A DNA stretch of 64,000 bases from Bacteroidota bacterium (GTDB taxonomy: Bacteria > Bacteroidota > Bacteroidia > B-17B0 > Aurantibacillaceae). This document shows, piece by piece, positions 55,182 through 63,985 of this stretch. Within the stretch, counting starts at the first letter, position 1, and each line of letters starts with the position of its first letter. The position numbers were made by a program, and so were the translations under genes. The notes under the pieces are model-generated. The model was not told the DNA's origin. It saw only the letters and a list, made by a program, of their open reading frames with translations, and searched no databases. Location of the stretch: assembly GCA_018267475.1 (NCBI GenBank), contig JAFDYI010000013.1:32631-96630 (forward strand). Direction: 5' to 3'.

Positions 55182-56384
55182 ATGCGCAAACAGGCACTTA
55201 TATACATGCCTAAATACGGCTTACTGTGGTTGCTTTTAGTGGCTTTTTCTTCTTTTGCACAAACCGATAGCATTAAAAAAATAAAAACGCCTAAACACTA
55301 TTTTACCCCCACTATTTTTACCGATTATTACGCCAACCCCTCTATCAATTTAGATGATGGACTGCGCAAAAGCACCAACAACCCTACTGTACGCAACAAA
55401 CTAAAAAACTATCAATACAATCAATTTGTGGGGGGCTTTTACTTTCCTATTGCTACCAAAGATTTTCATCACGCCGATGGCAGCATCAGCAACTTACACC
55501 TATTAGGTACCGGCAATTATATGATGGGTATGCCCAATTTTAGCGGCATCACCAACCATACCTTGCTAAAGGCAAGCGTAGGATTAAGAAGCATTTACAA
55601 CACCGGAAAAAAACTAATTTGGTTTTTGGATATTACGCCTTTTATGAGTACCGATTTGTCTGCCAATTGTTACACCTCTTACCGATGGGCGGGCGCTTTT
55701 TTAGTAGATTATATGGTGAGCCCCTATTTCAGTTTTAGAGTGGGTGTTATGCGCTCTTTTATGTATGGCAATCGCTACCACTTGCCCTATGTAGGTTTGC
55801 GCTTTGGACGTTTAGATAAAACTTATTTAAGCATTCAGTTTCCGCGCAACATTACCATCAGCGTGCCGGCCGGAAAGTACTTGCGCCTTAGCGCCTACAT
55901 AAAGCCTATGGGAGGAGTGTTTAATATGGCCAATAACGATGGGCTTTACACCAAAAACAACGATAAAACTATTTTATACGGACGTTACGAACTCATTACG
56001 GGGCTTAGAGTAGATGCTACCTTTAATCAACATATATCTATATTTGCCAGCGCCGGGTTTACTGGCATACGCTCGGTATCTTTGTATTCCACCTCCGAAA
56101 ATCAGGATAATCAATTTGTATTAAATAATTTTTACAACCAACAAGTGCCCCGCGGTGCTTTTATCAATGCAGGCTTTACCATACGTATTGGCCGAGCCAA
56201 AAGCATTTACAACAACTACAGTATTTACGAAACCTTTAACCTAAACACAACTATAGATACGGGCGATAACAATACCAATACCGGAGATGGAAACATACCC
56301 AACCAAACCAAAACATCAAAACCGGTTAATAATCTGAAAATAAAAGACGTGCAAGACCTGATAGAAGCGCAGGACATGTACTGA
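55182..56384 (+). CDS. Outer-membrane beta-barrel-like protein of the ECF operon
   Basis: 400 residues. The start is the ATG at 55182; an ATG 24 bp later (MPKYGLLWLLLVAFSSFAQ) would still give a signal peptide. The body has alternating polar/aromatic strands (KHYFTPTIFTDYYANPSIN; GGFYFPIATKDFHHADGS; YLRLSAYIKPMGGVFNMANN), as in a barrel or surface protein, and ends with an Asn/Thr-rich linker and a short helix (LKIKDVQDLIEAQDMY). No family recognised. It begins 2 bp after the stop of the small helical protein, so it is the last gene of the ECF operon and probably a target or sensor of that regulation. Confidence 0.6.
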   Translation: MRKQALIYMPKYGLLWLLLVAFSSFAQTDSIKKIKTPKHYFTPTIFTDYYANPSINLDDGLRKSTNNPTVRNKLKNYQYNQFVGGFYFPIATKDFHHADGSISNLHLLGTGNYMMGMPNFSGITNHTLLKASVGLRSIYNTGKKLIWFLDITPFMSTDLSANCYTSYRWAGAFLVDYMVSPYFSFRVGVMRSFMYGNRYHLPYVGLRFGRLDKTYLSIQFPRNITISVPAGKYLRLSAYIKPMGGVFNMANNDGLYTKNNDKTILYGRYELITGLRVDATFNQHISIFASAGFTGIRSVSLYSTSENQDNQFVLNNFYNQQVPRGAFINAGFTIRIGRAKSIYNNYSIYETFNLNTTIDTGDNNTNTGDGNIPNQTKTSKPVNNLKIKDVQDLIEAQDMY

Positions 56385-56406
56385 TGTTTTTCGTTTTAAA
56401 ATTCTG

Positions 56407-56414
56407 TACCTTTG
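56407..56414 (+). promoter_or_regulatory. Probable -7 element of engB
   Basis: TACCTTTG (perfect TAnnTTTG) ends 7 bp before the engB ATG, in the 37 bp gap after the ECF operon, so engB probably has its own promoter. No -33 box recognised. Confidence 0.4.
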
Positions 56415-56421
56415 GTGCGTT

Positions 56422-57045
56422 ATGAATATCAACAGCGCTGAGTTTGCTATAAGCAGCCCCGAGGTAAGTAAATGCCCAAAAACACATTTACCCGAGTTTG
56501 CTTTTATAGGGCGTAGCAATGTGGGTAAGTCGTCGCTTATCAATATGCTTTGTAATAAAAAAATAGCGCACATCTCTGTAAAACCCGGAAAAACAAAGCT
56601 CATCAATCATTTTTTTATCAATCAAGAATGGTATATGGTGGACTTGCCGGGCTATGGGTACGCTAAAGTTTCTAAAACCGAAAGAGAGCAGTTTGAAAAA
56701 TTTATTTCCTATTATATTTTAGAACGAAAAAACTTAGTGTGTCTTTTTGTATTGATAGATGCCCGCCTGCCCTTACAAATGGTAGATGCACAATTTATGC
56801 AATGGCTGGCGCAACATGAAATCCCTTTTTGTATGGTGTTTACTAAAATAGATAAGCTTACTAAAAACGAGTTACATAAAAATATAAGCCATATAGAAAA
56901 ACAAATGCTGCAATACTGGGAGTTTATGCCTCAATATATACTTACCTCTTCCGAAAAAAAAACGGGGAAAGAAGAACTGTTGCATTATGTAGAAGAAAAT
57001 ATAAAACTATATCATCAACATAAAAACAATACGGCAAAACAGTAG
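56422..57045 (+). CDS. engB: Ribosome biogenesis GTP-binding protein EngB/YsxC
   Basis: 207 residues. Essential small GTPase needed for maturation of the large ribosomal subunit. G1 loop GRSNVGKS (30-37), G2 region around GKTKLINHFF, G3 DLPGYGYAKV (from Asp74), G4 TKID (141-144) and the SSEKKTGKEELL tail motif are all present. An ordinary housekeeping gene placed after the ECF operon and convergent with gldH. Confidence 0.96.
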   Translation: MNINSAEFAISSPEVSKCPKTHLPEFAFIGRSNVGKSSLINMLCNKKIAHISVKPGKTKLINHFFINQEWYMVDLPGYGYAKVSKTEREQFEKFISYYILERKNLVCLFVLIDARLPLQMVDAQFMQWLAQHEIPFCMVFTKIDKLTKNELHKNISHIEKQMLQYWEFMPQYILTSSEKKTGKEELLHYVEENIKLYHQHKNNTAKQ

Positions 57046-57054
57046 TTTGTATTT

Positions 57055-57543
57055 TTAATTTTCTGGAGATTTTTCGATGGTGATGCCCATATCTAAAATA
57101 AAGGGAAGCGGGTCTATCTCGTTTTTATTGCCATAGCGCATGGCTTGCTCAAAAGAAAAAGTATAGCTGCCTGCTTGTTTAAACCGCGTATTCTTTTTTA
57201 GTAAAATGGCGTTATCAAACAAATCGCCCATACCGCTGCCCAGCCAACGCCCCTGCTCATCAGCTAAAATACACTCTACCGTATCCACCGATACGGATTG
57301 GTTGGGGTATGTAGTATGTAAAAAAAGAAATAGATTTTTAAAAGGATAACTTTCGGCGTTGCGCACATTTATGTACACATTGTATCGCTGGTTTGTATCT
57401 TTAATGGTGGTAGAAAAAGCAATACGTTCTTTTGCCGGCCAGCCTTTATTTTCATCTATTTTTTTATACTCGCTATATACCACATTCTTGTTGCAAGCAC
57501 TTAAAACAAATACTACAGCGCATATAATAAAAAAAAATCTCAT
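57055..57543 (-). CDS. gldH: Gliding motility lipoprotein GldH
   Basis: 162 residues. Signal peptide with lipobox LSAC (Cys about 17), then the GldH pattern: VVYSEYKKIDENKGWPAKERIAF, YNVYINVRNAESYPFKNLFLFL, and the ECILADEQGRWLGSGMGDLFDNAILL segment. GldH is an envelope lipoprotein required for gliding and T9SS-dependent events in model Flavobacteria. Its ATG directly follows the ricT stop (zero gap), a neighbour arrangement typical of Bacteroidota. Confidence 0.88.
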   Translation of the reverse strand: MRFFFIICAVVFVLSACNKNVVYSEYKKIDENKGWPAKERIAFSTTIKDTNQRYNVYINVRNAESYPFKNLFLFLHTTYPNQSVSVDTVECILADEQGRWLGSGMGDLFDNAILLKKNTRFKQAGSYTFSFEQAMRYGNKNEIDPLPFILDMGITIEKSPEN

Positions 57544-58740
57544 TTACTTTTTATCGTTTCTTTTTTGAGGGTTGTTTCTTCTTTGTCCTTGTTGTTGCGG
57601 GCGACGGTTGTGGTTGTTGTTTTTCCTTTTCTTGTCAAAGCGGTTTATATTGCCACCCAAGGGTTGTTCAAAATCGGGGTGTTTCATAGGTTTCGGAGCC
57701 ACTTTTTGTTGCGTTTCTTCCGCTAATTCTTCCGGGTAAATGCCTTGTTTATTCCACTCTATAATTTGTTTTACCCTATCTACTGTAAGCGGAATAAATA
57801 CATCCATGTGCCCCTCGTACGAAAACCACATTTGTCTTTTAAAAATATCTGTTTTTTGATGAAAAGCCCTCCCTTTTTTGGTTCCTAATTTTAAGTTATC
57901 AGCTTGCGGAAAATCTTTTATAGCATCTAAGTACGAATCTAATTCGTAGTTCAAACAACATTTTAGCTTACCGCATTGTCCGGCTAGTTTTAGTGGGTTT
58001 AAAGACAACTGTTGGTAGCGGGCAGCGCTGGTATTTACGGCTCTAAAATCGGTAAGCCAGGTAGAGCAGCACAACTCTCGGCCACAAGATCCAATGCCCC
58101 CCAAACGGGCGGCTTCTTGCCGGGCGCCTATTTGTTTCATCTCTATACGAATACTAAATTGGGTAGCCATGCTTTTTATAAGCTCTCTAAAATCCACACG
58201 TGCATCTGCGGTATAATAAAAAACCGCTTTGCTTTTATCTCCTTGATATTCTACATCGCTAATTTTCATATCCAAGCCGTGCGTAATAGCTAAGGTGCGG
58301 GCTTTGTACATGGTTTCTGTTTCCAGGGCTTGTGCCTCGCGCCATTTGTCTATATCGGCAGGGCGTGCTTTGCGATAAATTTTTTTTATTTCGGGACTGT
58401 TGTAGGCTATTTCTTTTCGTTTTAGTTGAATGCGGACCAATTCGCCCGATAGCGATACAACACCTATATCATGCCCCGATTGAGCCTCAACAGCTACTAC
58501 ATCGCCCACATAAAAAGGTTGCGAACCGGTATTTTTAAAAAATTCTTTGCGTGCATTTTTAAAACGCACTTCTACTATATCAAAGGGTTTTTCTCCTTGA
58601 GGCAGGCGCATATCGCTAAGCCAATCAAACACGGATAGTTTGTTGCAGCTATCGGTAGCGCAGCTACCTTGCGAACCACAGCCCGTAGGCTTTTCGGTAT
58701 TATGGGTTTTATCTGTAGAGCAGCCGTTTTGGCAAGACAT
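57544..58740 (-). CDS. ricT: PSP1/RicT-like protein
   Basis: About 398 residues from the ATG at 58740. The PSP1 domain core contains PFDIVEVRFKNARKEFF and VGDVVAVEAQSGHDIGVVSLSGELVR, and the conserved Cys cluster typical of RicT/YaaT follows: GSCGRELCCSTW and LAGQCGKLKCCLNYELDSY. These cysteines bind an iron-sulfur cluster in Bacillus RicT. The N-terminus is itself Cys-rich (MSCQNGCSTDK ... CGSQGSCATDSC). The C-terminal tail is rich in Asn, Gln, Arg and Lys. An upstream ATG at 58806 is rejected because a -7 box lies at 58766-58773. gldH follows with no gap. Confidence 0.88.
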   Translation of the reverse strand: MSCQNGCSTDKTHNTEKPTGCGSQGSCATDSCNKLSVFDWLSDMRLPQGEKPFDIVEVRFKNARKEFFKNTGSQPFYVGDVVAVEAQSGHDIGVVSLSGELVRIQLKRKEIAYNSPEIKKIYRKARPADIDKWREAQALETETMYKARTLAITHGLDMKISDVEYQGDKSKAVFYYTADARVDFRELIKSMATQFSIRIEMKQIGARQEAARLGGIGSCGRELCCSTWLTDFRAVNTSAARYQQLSLNPLKLAGQCGKLKCCLNYELDSYLDAIKDFPQADNLKLGTKKGRAFHQKTDIFKRQMWFSYEGHMDVFIPLTVDRVKQIIEWNKQGIYPEELAEETQQKVAPKPMKHPDFEQPLGGNINRFDKKRKNNNHNRRPQQQGQRRNNPQKRNDKK

Positions 58741-58765
58741 GTCTGTTTTATTTTTAATGAAAAAA

Positions 58766-58773
58766 CAAAAGTA
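58766..58773 (-). promoter_or_regulatory. Probable -7 element of ricT-gldH
   Basis: TACTTTTG on the minus strand (TAnnTTTG) ends 25 bp before the ricT ATG at 58740. It supports that start over the upstream one. -33 not clear. Confidence 0.45.
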
Positions 58774-58904
58774 CTGTTTTTTACGGATACTTTTACATAT
58801 AGGCATGTGCCCTCAGTAAGTTTTTGTATATTTACTTGACGCTTGAGTCGCATCATGTAAAAAAAGAGAATAAAGTGCGTTTATCGGCCCCGTTTACCCC
58901 CGTG

Positions 58905-60287
58905 TTACTTCTTATACGCTCCGTATTTATCTATCAAGTAAATAAAGGCGTTGATGGTGGCCGCTCCCAATTCCAACTCTCGCTTGTTTACATGTTCAAA
59001 CGTATCGTTGGCAGCGTGATGAAAATCAAAATACCGTTGCGAATCCGGGTCAAAATCAAACTGAGGTACACCCAAAGCTACCAAACGACTTATGTCTTCT
59101 CCGCCGTAGCCTTTTTTTATAAGCACAAAATAAGGCTCAAAAAGGGGTTGCCATTTTTTATAGTATAACAAGGTATCACCTTGGGCTTCTACCCCAATGG
59201 TACGCGGGGTAAAGCCGCCCATATCGCTTTCTAATGCGGCAATGTGTTTTTTGTTTTTTTCTTGTGCGGCAACTTGTGCGTAGGCTTCGCCTCCACGGGT
59301 ACCGTTTTCTTCGTTCATAAACGCAATCACACGAAGGGTTCTTTTATTTTTTAGATTTAATTTTTTAAAAGCTCGGAGTTGCTCTATGGTTTGCACAATG
59401 CCCACCCCATCGTCGTGGGCGCCTTCGCTACCGGGTAAATCCCAACTATCTAAATGGCCGCCTACTACCATAATTTCGTTAGGAAATTCATGCCCGCGCA
59501 ATTCGCCCACTACACTATATGAGGGCTCGTCAGGCAAGGTGGCACAATCGCTAAATAAAAACAATTCCGCATTTTTATTTTGTAATAAGCGAGCGCTTAA
59601 TGTTGCTGCTCCGGCAGCGCTGATAGCAAAGGCAGGTATTTTTTTTGTAGTAAGGGTATCGTAATAATGCATCACCCCGGTATGAGGGTAATCATCGGTG
59701 GCGGTTGTCATCGATTTGGTAACGGTTGCTACAGCGCCATATTGGGCCGCTAAGGAGGCGCCACTGCGGTATTTTACCGTATGGGCATAAGCATCGCCGG
59801 TGTGGATATAGGTAGGAGGGAAGGATACATTAAAAAAAACGACGGCACCCCGTATATGGGTTTCACCTAACTGTTTTAATTCATCAAACGAATGTACTTC
59901 TACCACCTTGGCGCGTAGGCCTTGTTTTGGGGTGGCTACCGAGCCGCCCAATACACATACCGATAGGTCTTCTTTTTTTCCTTGATAAAAGAGTTGCCCC
60001 TTTTCTTTGCTGCCCCGTACCCAGTGCGGCACTTGGCAGGGGATTAAATATACCGTATCGGCACCGGCTTGCTGCATGGCATTTTTTGCCCATTCTACCG
60101 CTTTGGCGGCTTGAGGGCTTCCGCTAAGGCGAGCGCCTACGTTTTTGCATAAATCATATAGGTTTTGGTGCGAGTGGCTTTCTTCTAAATGGTAGTTGTA
60201 AATTTTTCTTATAGTAAGAGAGTCCTGCTTTTCTTGCGCAAGCAAAAAAACAGGTAAGCACATCCACATCACAACAAACCGCAACAT
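58905..60287 (-). CDS. Secreted M28-family zinc peptidase
   Basis: 460 residues with a signal peptide (ends FLLAQ, about residue 17). Zinc peptidase with a PA-domain insert (about 130-250). Metal-binding elements of the M28 type: VVGGHLDSWDLPGSEGAHDDGVG (His and Asp ligands), FMNEENGTRGGEAY (Glu-Glu) and ALESDMGGF, with a late FDFHHAANDTFEHV carrying the last His. It is an aminopeptidase or carboxypeptidase of the cell envelope. The exact specificity is not clear. It is downstream of the PorG-like gene. Confidence 0.9.
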   Translation of the reverse strand: MLRFVVMWMCLPVFLLAQEKQDSLTIRKIYNYHLEESHSHQNLYDLCKNVGARLSGSPQAAKAVEWAKNAMQQAGADTVYLIPCQVPHWVRGSKEKGQLFYQGKKEDLSVCVLGGSVATPKQGLRAKVVEVHSFDELKQLGETHIRGAVVFFNVSFPPTYIHTGDAYAHTVKYRSGASLAAQYGAVATVTKSMTTATDDYPHTGVMHYYDTLTTKKIPAFAISAAGAATLSARLLQNKNAELFLFSDCATLPDEPSYSVVGELRGHEFPNEIMVVGGHLDSWDLPGSEGAHDDGVGIVQTIEQLRAFKKLNLKNKRTLRVIAFMNEENGTRGGEAYAQVAAQEKNKKHIAALESDMGGFTPRTIGVEAQGDTLLYYKKWQPLFEPYFVLIKKGYGGEDISRLVALGVPQFDFDPDSQRYFDFHHAANDTFEHVNKRELELGAATINAFIYLIDKYGAYKK

Positions 60288-60310
60288 AATACAGGTAAAA
60301 AACGTTTCTT

Positions 60311-61228
60311 TTAGAACTTAGCTCTAACCTTGCGAGCGTGTTTTCTATTCTTTTTAAAGAAAAACGAGCCGTAACGGCTTCTATAAAAACTACCGTGCCC
60401 GCGTATTACGTAGCTGTAGTTAAGGCTCATCGTCATATAAGTATCGTTATTTTTTGGGTTTCCGCGTAAGTTGGGGTGTCCATCGGGGTTGTTGGCTCCA
60501 AAATTATTGGCAAAGCCGGGTTGGTAAGCATTGGCCGCAGCCGTGTTGGTACGGTTGGCTAATGCTCCAGCCATACCGCCTAACGGTATGTAGTTGCCGT
60601 GTACATCGTCTAAATAATCGGTAAAAGTAATGCGCCAGTTAAACTCGAAACCTACGCGGTGTTTCTTTTTAAAAGTAAAGTAAAAACCGGTACCTACGGG
60701 AATAATGGGTTGCCACAAATGGTAGTTAACACCCTCTGTTTGAAGCGGTTGTAAGGCTACCCAATCGCCTTGATAATAGGCTTTTGGGTTGTGGTGCATA
60801 ATGCCCAAGCCGGCAAAAACGTAGAAGTTAAACGCGGTTTTGTTGCGATAACTATATCCTAAATCGGGGTTTTCGTAAATAGTAAGTTGAGGTGTTACGC
60901 TCAACTCAAAAATATCATTTCTAAAACTAAGATTGCGGTAGTGGCGGGGGGCATACTGGGTAAGAGAGTCGGCGCCTTGTATGCGTAGGTAGGCAAATTG
61001 GGCGCGCAGCGAAAGTTTTCGGTTAAACTTGTAACGTACAAAAACAGAAGGATTCCAACGGGTTTCCGCTAATTTCATGTCGGTTACAAAGTCGCGGCGG
61101 CTGTGTGTAGTGCCTCCAATATCTCCTAAGTAGTTAGAAACCCCCATAGCTACGCCGTAATCCCAGTTATATTGGGCAAGGGTTGTGAGGCTAATAAGAG
61201 TAAAAAATGTAGCAATATACTTTTTCAT
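60311..61228 (-). CDS. PorG-like outer-membrane protein (DUF6089)
   Basis: About 305 residues. The ATG at 61228 gives a signal peptide (MKKYIATFFTLISLTTLAQ); the longer reading would start ahead of the promoter at 61248-61277. The mature part begins YNWDYGVAMGVSNYLGDIGG, a hallmark of DUF6089/PorG, followed by barrel strands (VRYKFNRKLSLRAQFAYLRI; YFTFKKKHRVGFEFNWRITFTDYLDDVHG) and ends in a very basic tail. PorG belongs to the type IX secretion system of Porphyromonas. Transcribed with its own strong promoter; the peptidase gene follows after 23 bp. Confidence 0.75.
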   Translation of the reverse strand: MKKYIATFFTLISLTTLAQYNWDYGVAMGVSNYLGDIGGTTHSRRDFVTDMKLAETRWNPSVFVRYKFNRKLSLRAQFAYLRIQGADSLTQYAPRHYRNLSFRNDIFELSVTPQLTIYENPDLGYSYRNKTAFNFYVFAGLGIMHHNPKAYYQGDWVALQPLQTEGVNYHLWQPIIPVGTGFYFTFKKKHRVGFEFNWRITFTDYLDDVHGNYIPLGGMAGALANRTNTAAANAYQPGFANNFGANNPDGHPNLRGNPKNNDTYMTMSLNYSYVIRGHGSFYRSRYGSFFFKKNRKHARKVRAKF

Positions 61229-61247
61229 TCCAAAATAAAATAGTCTG

Positions 61248-61277
61248 CAAATATAGTACAATTTTATTCCGAACAAA
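61248..61277 (-). promoter_or_regulatory. Promoter of the PorG-like gene
   Basis: TTTG, 18 bp spacer, then TATATTTG on the minus strand, ending 19 bp before the ATG at 61228. Both boxes match the Bacteroidota consensus; one of the clearest promoters in the window. Confidence 0.65.
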
Positions 61278-61282
61278 AAATA

Positions 61283-62200
61283 TTATAGACTAAGGGCTTC
61301 TTTTTTGCGGAAACCGGCTGCTACCACTAAATCTTTGCTGCCGGGGCTGTATTCATAAAAGCCTTTTCCGTTTTTTGCGCCCAAGTGCCCGGCGGTTACC
61401 ATATTAACTAAAAGAGGGCAAGGGGCGTATTTGGGATTTCCAAAGCCATCGTGCAGTACCTTTAATATATTTAGGCACACATCTAACCCTATAAAGTCGG
61501 CTAGTTGCAGGGGCCCCATGGGGTGTGCCATACCCAATTTCATTACCGTATCTATTTCGGCTACGCCAGCTACCCCTTCGTATAAAGAGTATATGGCTTC
61601 GTTTATCATCGGCATTAAAATGCGGTTGGCCACAAAGCCCGGGTAATCGTTTACTTCTACGGGTATTTTTTCTAATTTTTTAGATAAATCCATTATAAGC
61701 ATCGTTACTTCGTCCGAGGTAGAGTATCCGCGTATTACTTCTACTAATTTCATTACCGGCACGGGGTTCATAAAGTGCATACCGATAATTTTGTCGGCGC
61801 GCTTAGTTACCGAGGCTATTTTGGTGATGGATATGGAAGAGGTGTTGCTGGCTAAGATGGTGTTAGGGGCGCATAAGGCGTCTAGTTGTTTAAAAATATC
61901 CAGTTTTATAGTTACATTTTCGGTAGCGGCTTCTATAACCAAATCGGCTTGTTTTACCCCTTCTTCTATTTTGGTATGTGTTTTTATATTGTTTAAGGCT
62001 TTTGTTTTATCGGTTTCGGTAAGAGCGCCTTTAGCTATTTGTCGGTCTAAATTTTTGGTGATGGTGGCTAACGCTTTCTCAAGCGCGGGTGCGCTAATGT
62101 CTATTAGAGCTACTTGGTATCCAAATTGTGCTAGCACGTGGGCAATGCCATTACCCATAGTACCCGAGCCTATTACGGCTATATTTTTTATTATATTCAT
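61283..62200 (-). CDS. 3-hydroxyacyl-CoA (3-hydroxybutyryl-CoA) dehydrogenase
   Basis: 305 residues, the size of single-function enzymes such as Hbd/PaaH. NAD-binding Rossmann motif GSGTMG (11-16) then GIAHVLAQFGYQVALIDIS. The catalytic domain has LASNTSSISITKIA, KIIGMHFMNPVPVMKLVEVIRG with the active-site His, and VNDYPGFVANRILMPMINEAI. It oxidises 3-hydroxyacyl-CoA in fatty-acid or phenylacetate breakdown, or works in reverse. No partner genes are beside it, so the pathway is open. Confidence 0.92.
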   Translation of the reverse strand: MNIIKNIAVIGSGTMGNGIAHVLAQFGYQVALIDISAPALEKALATITKNLDRQIAKGALTETDKTKALNNIKTHTKIEEGVKQADLVIEAATENVTIKLDIFKQLDALCAPNTILASNTSSISITKIASVTKRADKIIGMHFMNPVPVMKLVEVIRGYSTSDEVTMLIMDLSKKLEKIPVEVNDYPGFVANRILMPMINEAIYSLYEGVAGVAEIDTVMKLGMAHPMGPLQLADFIGLDVCLNILKVLHDGFGNPKYAPCPLLVNMVTAGHLGAKNGKGFYEYSPGSKDLVVAAGFRKKEALSL

Positions 62201-62329
62201 AATTAAGGTTAAAAATTGGCGGCTAAAGTAGTGTATTTTGCATCAAGAAAGAGAAGATTTTTAACCTTGTTAAGAAAAAATGAAAACAGTACATACTAAA
62301 ATAAGTACCTTGCGCATGTTTTTTATCAC

Positions 62330-63187
62330 ATGAGTAGCGTAAAAGATACTTTTTGTAATTATAACGGGCACCTTATCAGTATTTACGAGCCGGTAGTGTC
62401 CTTTGCTAACCGTGCCTTCCGCTACGGTGATTCGTTGTTTGAAACCATATTGGTGGTAAACAACAAAGCCCTTTTTTTGCCCGACCATCTGCGACGCATT
62501 AAAGTAGGCATGACAGTGCTTCGCATGAACATTCCCCCTACTTTTAATTCAGAAAACATTGCGAACGCTATTCAAGAGTTAGTAAAAAAAAATGAATTAA
62601 AAAACGATACGCGCGCGCGCCTTACCATTTTTAGAAACGAAGGTGGTTTTTACGCCCCCCACAGCAACGATATTTCTTTTTTAATTGAGGTAGAGGATTT
62701 GAAGCACTCGGGTGGATATATTTTAAACGGAACCGGCTATACCGTAGATGTTTTTCATGATATAAAAAAACACAAAAATAAATTGTCTAATTTAAAAACA
62801 GGAAATGCCCTTATATATGTGCTGGCCGGTATTTATAAAAAAGACATAAAGATGGACGACTGTTTTATCATAAACGAAGACGGAAACGTTTGCGAAAGCA
62901 TCAACTCCAATGTCTTTATTGTAAAAAACGGAGCCCTATACACGCCTGCTCTTACTGAAGGCTGCATAGAAGGGGTGCTGCGCAAACAAATTATAGAAAT
63001 TGCTAAAACAAACCGCATATTGTGCTACGAAATACCCATTGCATTTAATACTTTAATGAATGCCGATGAGATTTTTTTTACCAATACCATACAGGGCATT
63101 CGGTGGGTAGAAAAATACAAAACCAAAACGTATCAAAATAAAATAGCGGCTTTTTTCACCGAGAAATTAAACGAGTTGATTGCCTAA
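62330..63187 (+). CDS. Class IV PLP-dependent aminotransferase/lyase
   Basis: 285 residues, full length for fold type IV. N-terminal ANRAFRYGDSLFETI, the PLP Lys in KLSNLKTGNALIYVLA (Lys156) and the cofactor-binding INEDGNVCESINSNVFIV with Glu189, then YTPALTEGCIEGVLRKQI. Branched-chain aminotransferase, D-amino-acid aminotransferase and 4-amino-4-deoxychorismate lyase (PabC) share this pattern; I cannot choose safely between them. It stands alone, divergent from the hydroxyacyl-CoA dehydrogenase gene. Confidence 0.85.
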   Translation: MSSVKDTFCNYNGHLISIYEPVVSFANRAFRYGDSLFETILVVNNKALFLPDHLRRIKVGMTVLRMNIPPTFNSENIANAIQELVKKNELKNDTRARLTIFRNEGGFYAPHSNDISFLIEVEDLKHSGGYILNGTGYTVDVFHDIKKHKNKLSNLKTGNALIYVLAGIYKKDIKMDDCFIINEDGNVCESINSNVFIVKNGALYTPALTEGCIEGVLRKQIIEIAKTNRILCYEIPIAFNTLMNADEIFFTNTIQGIRWVEKYKTKTYQNKIAAFFTEKLNELIA

Positions 63188-63233
63188 TCAAACCCGATAA
63201 CCACAAAAACACTTCCTTTGGCTAAAGCCTATT

Positions 63234-63872
63234 TTAATGCTTAAATTTTTTGTGCGATTTTTTCCTTTTTTTGCCGCCACCGTTGGTGCTGCCCGTACTG
63301 TTTAATTGCTGCGGACTGCGCTTTATTAAATCATTAGAGTCTGTGAGCTTTTGAGTTTCGTCCATGCGCAGCGCTCCTTCCGATAGCTCAGCCAGGTGAT
63401 TAAAAATAATCTCGTCGGACACCACGTCTTTATTCCAAGTCAGGTACGATTTTTTTAGCTGGGTAGCCAAAGTGCGTTTTAATACTTCTTTTTCTTCGCC
63501 CTCCTCGTATTTTTTAGCCTTTTCAATAATATCTTCAATAATTTTTCCGTAGTGGCGGTATTTCATTTTCCCTTTAGGGTAGTTTACGCGATTGGGCTTG
63601 GTATCAAAAGTTTCGGCGCTAGGCTTGGGGTAGGGGCTATCTACATCTAATTTGAATTTAGAAATAACAAATAGATGATCCCATAATTTGTGAGTAAAAT
63701 CGGGCACGTCGCGTAAGTGTGGGTTTAACTGCCCCATAACCTGAATAATTACTTTAGCACATCGGTTGCGCTCTTCGCGGTCTTCTATAGAGCAGCAATG
63801 CTCCACCATACCTTGTACGTTGCGCCCGTATTCAGAAATAATAAGTCTGGGTAGCTGGGTGTTGTAATTCAT
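63234..63872 (-). CDS. DUF4290 protein
   Basis: About 212 residues from the ATG at 63872 (MNYNTQLPRLIISEYGRNVQ). The DUF4290 pattern is plain: GMVEHCCSIEDREERNRCAK, QVMGQLNPHLRDVPDFTHKLWDHLF, then DVDSPYP, and YPKGKMKYRHYGKIIEDII. It is mostly helical and cytoplasmic, with a Gly/Lys-rich tail (GGGKKRKKSHKKFKH). Function unknown; the family is confined to Bacteroidota. The longer reading to 63926 is rejected because a -7 box (TATCTTTG, minus strand) lies at 63898-63905. Confidence 0.88.
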   Translation of the reverse strand: MNYNTQLPRLIISEYGRNVQGMVEHCCSIEDREERNRCAKVIIQVMGQLNPHLRDVPDFTHKLWDHLFVISKFKLDVDSPYPKPSAETFDTKPNRVNYPKGKMKYRHYGKIIEDIIEKAKKYEEGEEKEVLKRTLATQLKKSYLTWNKDVVSDEIIFNHLAELSEGALRMDETQKLTDSNDLIKRSPQQLNSTGSTNGGGKKRKKSHKKFKH

Positions 63873-63897
63873 TTTTAACAAAGCAAATATTTTTAGG

Positions 63898-63905
63898 CAA
63901 AGATA
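63898..63905 (-). promoter_or_regulatory. Probable -7 element of the DUF4290 gene
   Basis: TATCTTTG on the minus strand (TAnnTTTG), 25 bp before the ATG at 63872; it decides the start codon. -33 box not identified. Confidence 0.45.
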
Positions 63906-63953
63906 ATCAATCAGGCTTAATTTCAAGGAGTTTCGTTTTTATTTTAAAAAACA

Positions 63954-63985
63954 TTTGGCGTATTGATTTAGAGTTTATACCTTTG
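63954..63985 (+). promoter_or_regulatory. Promoter of a plus-strand gene beyond the right edge
   Basis: TTTG, 20 bp spacer, TACCTTTG: a full match to the Bacteroidota consensus reading out of the window. The gene it serves is not visible. Confidence 0.65.
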
